From the NCBI GenBank assembly GCA_018398585.1, contig JAGTTD010000002.1:28202186-28266185 (forward strand): a stretch of DNA of 64,000 bases. The letters run 5' to 3'. Shown here piece by piece: positions 57,153-64,000 of this stretch (within the stretch, counting starts at the first letter, position 1; every line of letters starts with the position of its first letter). The notes beneath the pieces are model-generated. The model was not told the origin of the DNA and searched no databases. It was given only the letters and a program-made list of their open reading frames with translations. The translations under genes and the position numbers were made by a program. This DNA comes from Simmondsia chinensis. Lineage: Eukaryota > Streptophyta > Magnoliopsida > Caryophyllales > Simmondsiaceae.

Positions 57153-57419
57153 TGTTACAACCAATTGGGGTTGTAACCTAGATTAGGGTTAGGATTATGA
57201 GTTAGTGAGATAAGAAAGAGAATTAGAAGAAGGGGATGAGAAAAGAGAGAGAGAGACGAGAAAAGTATTTGTTTGATCATTGTTGTTCATATCACAATTA
57301 ATAAAAGTATTTATAGCTAACAATCATTAACAAACTAATAATATCTCTAACTAACTGATAATATCTCTAACTACTATTTTCCTATGTAAAAAATATTATC
57401 CCCTTTATTATATGCATCA
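57153..57419 (-). repeat. 5' LTR of RRM element 2
   Basis: It starts TGTTACAACC and ends TATGCATCA. The flanking 5-mers TTTTT and TTTGT give only a weak target duplication. Confidence 0.9.
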
Positions 57420-57644
57420 TTTGTTTTATCAATAAATAATAGAAATAAGTTTTCCAGGTACATATTTATAATTTTAGAAAAGGAAGGGAGAAATTTAATT
57501 TTAAATATTATGTGTGCATATATATATATATATATACACATATTAATAATATCATTGGTAAATTATAATAATTATATGAGAAATATATTAATATACTATT
57601 AAAAATTATAGAATAGAAATGTATAATTAAATTAACATTACTAT

Positions 57645-59325
57645 AAGTGTACACCAAGGATCAGCCTTGAGTCCCTTTCTGTTCATTTTGGTGATGGACG
57701 AGCTCACTAGGCATGTCCAAGGGAATGTACCTTGGTGCATGCTTTTCGCAGACGACATAGTCCTAGTGGGAGAGTCTAGAGTGGAGGTGAATGAAAAACA
57801 AGAACTTTGGAGGTTGGCCCTAGAATCGAAAGGTCTAAGGCTCAGTAGATCTAAGACATAATATATGGAACTTAAGTTCAGCACCTCTACCACGCCAAGC
57901 GCAGAAGTTGTACGGATTGGATCAAAGCACATACCTCAAAAAGCATGCTTTAAATATCTGGGTTCCATGGTGCAGAATGATGGCGAAGTGGACACAGATG
58001 TCAACAACAGGATTAAAGTGGGTTGGCACAAATGGAGAAAGGCAGCGGCGATGCTGTGTGATAGGAAATTCCCACTAAAATTAAAGGGTAAATACTATAA
58101 GACGGTAGTGAGGCCAGCTATGTCTTACGAGGCAGAGTGCCGACCTGTAAAGTGTCACCAAACTCAAAAGATGAGGGTGGTGGAGATGAGAATGCTAAGG
58201 TGGATGTGTGGATACACAATGAGGGACAGGATCCGAAATGAGGTCATTAGAAGTAAACTGGGTGTCGCCCCAATAGAAGATAAGTTGAGGGAGCAACGTC
58301 TGCGGTGTTTTGGGCATTTTAGAAGGAGACCCACCACTGCACCTGTAAGGAGATGCGAACAACTCTACATAGCAGAGGGGAAGAGAGGGAGAGGATGGCC
58401 AAAGAAGAGTTGGATGAAGACAATATGACGGGATCTTACCTATCTCAACCTATATGATGAGATGGCTCTAGACAGAGCTATGTTGAGGACTAGGATAGGC
58501 GTACCCGATGTAGCGGTGTAGGAGCATCTGTTCACTCGTAAGCTCGATCTAGTGCCACGACTCTACGGTATGCCTATCCCACAGCTTGGGCATATGGACT
58601 TGCGGTCCCAGGGGCGGCCATCAGGGATGTGGTTTGTGGCATAGTGGGGCGTGGCCTAGATAGAAGATAGAATATAAAATGAAGAAGTTGTATTTGAAGT
58701 GGTTCAGGCATGCCATGAGGAGACCATCCACTACTCCAGTCAGGCATTGCGATCAGCTTCGTACCACGCTAGGAAGAAGAGGAAGAAACAGGCCAAAGGA
58801 GGGACGACTGCAGTCGTACGGCAGGACCTCACCCACCTAAACCCACAGAAGGAGATGGCCTTAAATAGAGCTAGAGCTCGAGGGAAGACTAGCATAGAAG
58901 TAGCAGAAGTAGCGGCCTCACACTGCTACTTATTCTGCTATTTATGTGTTCATAGGCGTATAGGCTTATTAGGCTGTGCCTATCTACCTATATGCCTATC
59001 TGTCTACTATCGGCCTATTTGCTTATTTGTTTATTTGCTTATTTGGCCTATTTGTTTATACTAGCTGCCTTGAAGGGAAGGTTTTCCCTTGTGGTCTCCT
59101 CTAGGGGGTTTTTATGCTATGGCTTACTCTTTTGCTTTCATGCCTTATTGCTCACAGGTCACTATGATGCGATGAAGACATATCTCTCAGGTTAGGGGTC
59201 CTAGGAAACAGCCTCTCTTCAGGTTGACACCATGAAGGGGGAAGGCTGCGTACATCTACCCCTCAAACCCCGCTTTTGCGGGAGCCCTTGAGGCACTGGG
59301 ATTGTTGTTGTTGTTGTTGTATATT
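57645..59325 (+). pseudogene. RTE-clade LINE, 3' part of ORF and tail
   Basis: From about 57645 the frame reads 'SVHQGSALSPFLFILVMDEL' and then the reverse transcriptase active-site motif 'CMLFADDIVLVGES', followed by the RTE C-terminus ('ACFKYLGSMVQNDG', 'LRCFGHFRRRP', 'GKRGRGWPKKSW'). A TAA at 57859-57861 and a TGA at 58426-58428 interrupt it. The endonuclease and most of reverse transcriptase are missing. A second version of the C-terminus occurs at about 58670-58930 ('LKWFRHAMRRPSTTPVRH'), so two 3' ends are fused. The tail ends in (TTG)n at 59300-59320. Confidence 0.9.
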
Positions 59326-59894
59326 TATAAAATTAGCACCAAAAATTAGTCAAATACGTATAATAAAACATATCCAAAACTGAATAAACTTTAATAACTA
59401 TAGAGAAAATTTCAAAAAAAGAGTATATCTTTTATAGAGACCCCCATAAATTACTTGACCGGAATACGCAGTGATGGTTCCTTGGAGCTTATTTTAAAAT
59501 GGTTGGCTGTCATACCATAAAAAAATCATAATATTATGATAGAACACTCGTCTATAACTTACTGAAAAAAGAGCACACCACTATATTGTCATATTTATGT
59601 TGCATCTTGCAATTTCTCATAAAAATTCATTAAATTTTTTGCAAAAGAGTCATTAATTAATAAAATTTTGAAATTCTGGAGTACTTTAATCATAAAATCT
59701 TTAAATTTTAAGGTGTGTCATTTTATCTATAAAAATGTCATAATACTTAGGTGATAAATTTTTAAATCTCAAGTATCTCAGTGATAAATTTCCTTAGGTT
59801 AATTAGTGTTCATTCTGATTGAATTGGTTTTTTTATGGTTCAGGATATTTTTGTCATTCTCATCACATTTCCTTTTTTTAACCACATCTCCAAC
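59326..59894. other. AT-rich interval, no gene seen
   Basis: No domain or element was recognised. It ends in the hAT target copy TCTCCAAC. Confidence 0.5.
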
Positions 59895-60422
59895 TAGGGG
59901 TGTTCTTAAAAAACCAAAACCGAAAAAGACGAACCGAAACCGAGAAAACTGAACTGAAAATTTCGGTTATTGATTTAGAAAGTCCGGTTTGGTTATCGAA
60001 TTGATAAAAAATCCATTTAATTTGGGCGGTTTCGGTTCGCAGGTTTGACTTAAATAGTTAACCAAAAAAACCGAACTATATATTTTTATGCTACTATAGA
60101 AGGATATGTCCAAATACAGCCCAGTGGTCAGGCGCCTCTCCCAAGTCTCAATGTTGAAAAAAGATGGGTATATTGATGAGTTTCTAAACAAGTAAATGGT
60201 AATTCTAACTAGGAAAAAAATTGTATTAAAGTCGATGAAAAAAGCTTAAATTTTTTTTCCTATAAGTGGTTACCGATTAACTGAACCAAATTAACCGAAA
60301 CCGAAATTCTGATTAACCGAATTTAAATGGACGGTAATGGTTATTGAATTTGCACTAATTTCTTAAATGGTTACCAAATCAATAAACTAAACAGTATGGT
60401 TAACTGATAATGAGTACCCCTA
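59895..60422. mobile_element. hAT-like non-autonomous element, CCGAAACCGA-rich
   Basis: The ends TAGGGGTGTTCTTAAAA and ...TAATGAGTACCCCTA form a short inverted repeat. The exact 8-bp repeat TCTCCAAC flanks it (59887-59894 and 60423-60430). AACCGAAAC motifs and their complements fill both subterminal parts. No transposase is present. Confidence 0.88.
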
Positions 60423-60464
60423 TCTCCAACCCTAAACATAAAACCTCCTCTTTCTTTCTTATCA

Positions 60465-61680
60465 AAGGGCTTTCCAAACATGTGCCTAAAAAATGTACAA
60501 CAATTAATCATAAAATAATCCAATTATATGTCAATATACTAAAAAATAATCCAACTCTGACTTTTCTACCAAAAAATAACACAACTCTTAACTTTTCTAC
60601 TAAAAAATAATCCAACTCTATTTTCTAATAAAAAAAAAATAACCCAGCTCTAACTTTTCTACCAAAAAATAACCAAAAACTAAAATTAATTTAAAAAATA
60701 CTGAATTGGTGGCTAAACATGGCATGTGGTATGACACTCTGACTATATATTTTTCTTCTATGTATTTTTGATTTGGCTTGATTACTTTTCCCACCTAACC
60801 AAGCGAAAAATAAGTTTTTTTCAACAATTGAGTATAATCCCACAAAAAAATAATATCCGGGGGCACAGAACAAGCAAAACAGCAGAGGAATACAACCAAA
60901 GAATTAGGACTGCAAATAAACCGAGCCCAGCTGAGCCGAACCATAGCTTGCTCGGCTCGACTCATTAACTAAATGAGACCGGTTTTGTATCAGTATTATT
61001 TATCTAACCGAGCCGCATATCTGTGGTCGGCTCAATTCGTTTATTAAATGAGATCAGCTCGGTATTAGTATCATTCAGACTTGATTAATTGGCACGCTGG
61101 CTCGTTGAGTTTTGCTGAGTTGTACTCATTTATAATTATTGTTACTTGAATTTTCAGAAAATTGTGATAAAATAAATCATGTTTGAAAATTAGAAATAAA
61201 AAATACATACATGTAACTCAATTCCGCAAAACATACGAGCCAATAATCGAGCCAGTCGACCCCGATTTGATTTGGCTCCTTAATTTAAATGAGCCGCCCT
61301 TAAACGAGTCGAGCAGGCTCTTGAGTGGGCTTAGACAAACCTAAGCCAAGTCCTTAATGAGCCGAGTCAAACTAGCTCACGAGCCGGCTTGGCTTATTTG
61401 TAGCCCTACAGAAAGCCAAACCAAAAATACATAGAAGAAAAAAATGGCACAATATCATACCATGCACCACGATTCAGTATTTTTTAAATCAAATTTTTAA
61501 AATTGGATTATTTTTAGATTAATTTTAAAGTTTGTTTTTTTTTTTTTTAATAAAAATTTTAGAGTTGGATTAATTTTTGGTTAGAAAATAAGGTTGGATT
61601 ACTTTTTGAAATATTAACATATAATTGAGTTATTTTTAGAATAATTGTTGCTTTTAAAAAGACGCTAATAAGGAATCTGT
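60465..61680. mobile_element. Foldback element split by a GAGCCGAGC-rich insertion
   Basis: The left arm (about 60465-60785) and right arm (about 61410-61680) are imperfect inverted copies: TTTTCTTCTATGTATTTTTG against CAAAAATACATAGAAGAAAA, and AAAAAATACTGAATTGGTG against CACGATTCAGTATTTTTT. The arms are rich in AATCCAACTCT-type repeats. No transposase is visible, and the outer ends are not sharply defined. Confidence 0.6.
60905..61408. mobile_element. hAT-like element, second GAGCCGAGC-type copy
   Basis: The ends are TAGGACTGCAAATAAACCGAGC and, reversed, TAGGGCTACAAATAAGCC, the same style as 18557-18954. The flanking 8-mers (CAAAGAAT and CAGAAAGC) do not clearly match, so the boundary or age is uncertain. 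The interior has repeated GAGCCG and CTCGGCTC motifs. Confidence 0.55.
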
Positions 61681-61699
61681 TTCTTCATCAAAGTGAAAG

Positions 61700-63760
61700 G
61701 TAGAAGATTAAGTTTGTGCGCTACAATAAAAAAACATATCCAACAACATGCAAACTTGAAATAGAAAGGCACGCATCATGTCACTAGTCGTGCGATCGAT
61801 GCATTCTTTCCCCTTCCCCATTTTGTTGGGAAGTATGAGGACATGATATCCTACTATGAATAGCTCTTGTAGTAAAAAGAGCATTAAAATCTCCACTAAT
61901 ATATTCATTCAAATTATCATATTGAAATTGCTTGATCTTTATATCAAACTAATTCATGATCAAATTGTAAAATTAAACAAATAAATCAAGCACCTCAAAT
62001 TTGGTGCGCATGGGATAAATCCACACATAGTGAAAATAATGATCGAAAAACAGCAAATAATACTTATAACCACAAAAACTCAAAAACAAGATTTGTCCAT
62101 ATACCACGATGAATTATTTAAAAGCTTTGAAAGTATTCAAAACTGATTTTAGAAATGGTAAACAACTGTGCTTGCCTAATTAACAAGTATGACAGCCTAG
62201 AATCTTATGTAGAGCTAAGATAAGAAATGAATTTGTATTTTGACTAAAGAAGATAAGACCATTCCCCTGGATGTCCTAGAAGTCAATGCCATAGGAAGGA
62301 CGTGACTTTGGAAGCCATGTAGGAAGCAAGTTTGAAGGAAGACCCAAGTATAGAAAACAGCGGCCCACTAACACATCGGATGGACTTCATCTTAAGATCC
62401 TTATAACGGAAAAACCAAACAAGTTATAATTATCATGATAGAATTGATGAACAAAGAGTAAAGTTTTGGAAACACCGTGAACAAAAAGTGCGTTAATTAA
62501 GCTGAAACAACAAACAAGATTTTCAAGAAAACTGAAACCTAACCCCAGCAATTGACAAGGAAGCCCCATTGCCAACAAGAATCTTATCAAAGTCATAATA
62601 AGAAAGTAAGAGATGTGAAAATACCTAGGATATTAGTAATGTAAGAAGATGCTCCTCTATCCATTAAACAATGAGTCAAGCATTGAAGTAGAATAGGCAG
62701 TGAAAGATTGAGGAATGAACTAAGGGGACTCAAACCCTAGGTAATAACCATAATTGGCAGCATAAATATTATTTCCAGGATGAAATTGAGGATCAAGAAA
62801 CATGTTACCACCATAGAACGTGCACCAAAGTAGGATGGTCGTTGAGGAGGATAAAACATCCAAGCATTGGGCCACAGAGCTTGAAAATTGGAACCCCAAC
62901 CGTTTTGGTATTTAACAATTACAATGACCACCACAGCCATTACTGAAGACAACAGGACCACGACCTTGACCAATGACTACCATTACCATAAACGGGTTGT
63001 TGGTATGATTGTTGTTGCGCAGGCCGATGGTGAGTCTAATGTTGAGCCTGCAACGCGTGCAGCTGGACTGGGCAGACCGGGTAATGCAACTAATACACTA
63101 GGTTGTTAAGAGACAGATCCTGACGCAGGGACGATTGAAGTACCTGCTAGGACCCTACAGAAGCTAGGAAAAGGCACAGAAGTAAAGCAGTACAAACAGC
63201 GCTTAAATCTTTATTATCGAACAAACTGACAATCGCAAATTGCAGCATATCCACATCAGTAATAGGGCCTTCGACAAATCTCAAATTATCAGCCAAGGAC
63301 TGAAAATTAGTGAGATAAGCAAGCATATACATATTCCCTTTCTTGAGATTAGCTACAACAACAAACAACAACAACAACAATCCCAGTGCCTCATGGGCTC
63401 CCGCAGAAGCAGGGTCTGGGGAGGGTGTATGTACGCAGCCTTACCCCTTCCGAGTGGAAGAGAAGCTGTTTCCGAGGACCCCCGGCCTGAAGGATATTGT
63501 CGTCCTGCAAGCATGGTATCCTGGCATCCTGAAAATGGTTAGTCACTTTAATAGGCATCCTGAAGAGAGTCTGTTTCTTGAGATTAGCTACGTCCCATTT
63601 AATTGCAATTTGTCAAGATTGAGAAAAGTGGTGAACAAACGAGAAATAACACTCCGGAAAGTAGCAGCAATTATATTATCACCACCACCACAAATGACTT
63701 TAGCAATATATGTGCAACAAAATCAGAACTTACTACTCATATTTTCTGGTAAATGAATTT
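61700..63760 (-). pseudogene. Copia gag-pol remnant, split by RTE tail
   Basis: On the minus strand gag text is seen at 63380-63147 ('YLTNFQSLADNLRFVEGPI', 'DVDMLQFAI') and possibly to 63760. A Gly/Pro-rich part with 'PPQRPSYFG' follows (about 62900-62800). The segment after the protease reads 'DFDKILVGNGASLSIAG' (about 62570). Pre-integrase and early integrase text ('LLGHP', 'CGFIPCAP'-like) runs to about 61990. Stops and shifts are dense. Reverse transcriptase and LTRs are not seen in the window. Confidence 0.7.
63357..63573 (-). mobile_element. Short RTE LINE 3'-end insertion with perfect 18-bp TSD
   Basis: On the minus strand it ends in CACTGGGATTGTTGTTGTTG and matches 55300-55487 and the tail of 57645-59325. 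The repeat TTTCTTGAGATTAGCTAC (63339-63356 and 63574-63591) flanks it exactly, as produced by target-primed reverse transcription. It interrupts Copia gag. Confidence 0.92.
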
Positions 63761-63769
63761 TGCAAGCCA

Positions 63770-64000
63770 ACTTATGCACACCTCGACTAGCCTCTAAATT
63801 GCAGGCACCTCCCACTCAGAAGTTTTCCTATGTGCCACAACGCAACTTAGGGCCACACACCTAATGGGTGGCCCCGGTGAATGACTTGCAATAAATGACA
63901 GATTCAAACCCTAGAGTTATTGCTTCATAAAGCACTAGTCCAGATACCTTATATGCATCCTAGGCGCTTGCCAAGTACACAGATCACAAATCATTATCTA
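63770..64000 (-). other. Possible tRNA-derived SINE-like sequence
   Basis: On the minus strand AGGGTTTGAATCTG resembles a polymerase III B box, and the text TAGTCGAGGTGTGCATAAG looks like sequence common in plant SINEs. Neither a clear A box nor a target duplication could be fixed, and the window ends here. Confidence 0.3.

Larger units (their letters stand above)
55737..57419 (-). mobile_element. Small non-autonomous LTR element carrying an RRM-like ORF (copy 2)
   Basis: The LTRs are 55737-56005 and 57153-57419. On the minus strand the primer site TTGGTATCAGAGCC adjoins the 57153 edge, and a purine tract GTGGGGAGG lies before the other LTR. Its LTRs differ from those of element 1 but share the layout: a TTAGGGTTAGG stretch, an AGAGAGA tract, and GTATTTGTTTGATCATTG against GAAGATTGTTTGATTCTTG. 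The ORF is homologous in its RRM-like and C-terminal parts. Confidence 0.88.

Noticed and set aside
59895..60430. Telomere or centromere repeat in CCGAAACCGA-rich sequence
   Set aside because: Exact 8-bp TSDs and inverted ends show a hAT-like element.

Overview
The window is repetitive, AT-rich nuclear DNA from a flowering plant, most likely a eudicot. I infer this from plant-type LTR retrotransposons (Copia, chromovirus with chromodomain, Tat lineage), initiator-Met primer sites, plant L1 and RTE LINEs, hAT-like elements with 8-bp target duplications and Mutator-like foldback elements. I found no intact host gene, tRNA, rRNA or CRISPR. All coding sequence seen belongs to mobile elements, and nearly all of it is broken by stops and frameshifts.

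Layout. 1-5023: two Copia remnants in opposite orientation, with one LTR each. 6249-22976: a foldback element whose roughly 700-bp arms lie 16.7 kb apart because other elements landed in it. These are a minus-strand chromovirus (6980-20152), a 0.5-kb foldback (20660-21165) and a 1.6-kb near-palindrome (21330-22917). The chromovirus itself carries a 4.5-kb non-autonomous LTR element (7078-11542, exact 5-bp target duplication), two LTR-like blocks, a 375-bp insertion and a hAT-like element. 23065-23693: another foldback. 24123-27017: an internally deleted chromovirus. 26347-38376: a tandem segmental duplication containing chromovirus LTR, L1 and Copia pieces. 35974-41884: a Copia element (minus), with a hAT-like element beside its primer site. 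42352-53833: a Tat-lineage element (TSD TGTAA) with 1.4-kb LTRs, a dead integrase and several tandem-repeat arrays. 53925-54753: foldback. 57645-59325: RTE LINE 3' part. 59895-61680: hAT-like and foldback elements. 61700-63760: decayed Copia gag/pol split by an RTE tail with a perfect 18-bp target duplication.

Most promising for novelty is a pair of small non-autonomous LTR retroelements (51719-53700 and 55737-57419, both minus). Each has two LTRs, an initiator-Met primer site and one ORF with an RNA-recognition-motif-like domain resembling plant polypyrimidine-tract-binding proteins, and no pol. The 7078-11542 element likewise carries a long ORF in which I recognise no retroelement domain. 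The two RRM elements look like lineages that replaced gag-pol with other protein and would depend on autonomous LTR elements for movement; this is inference.
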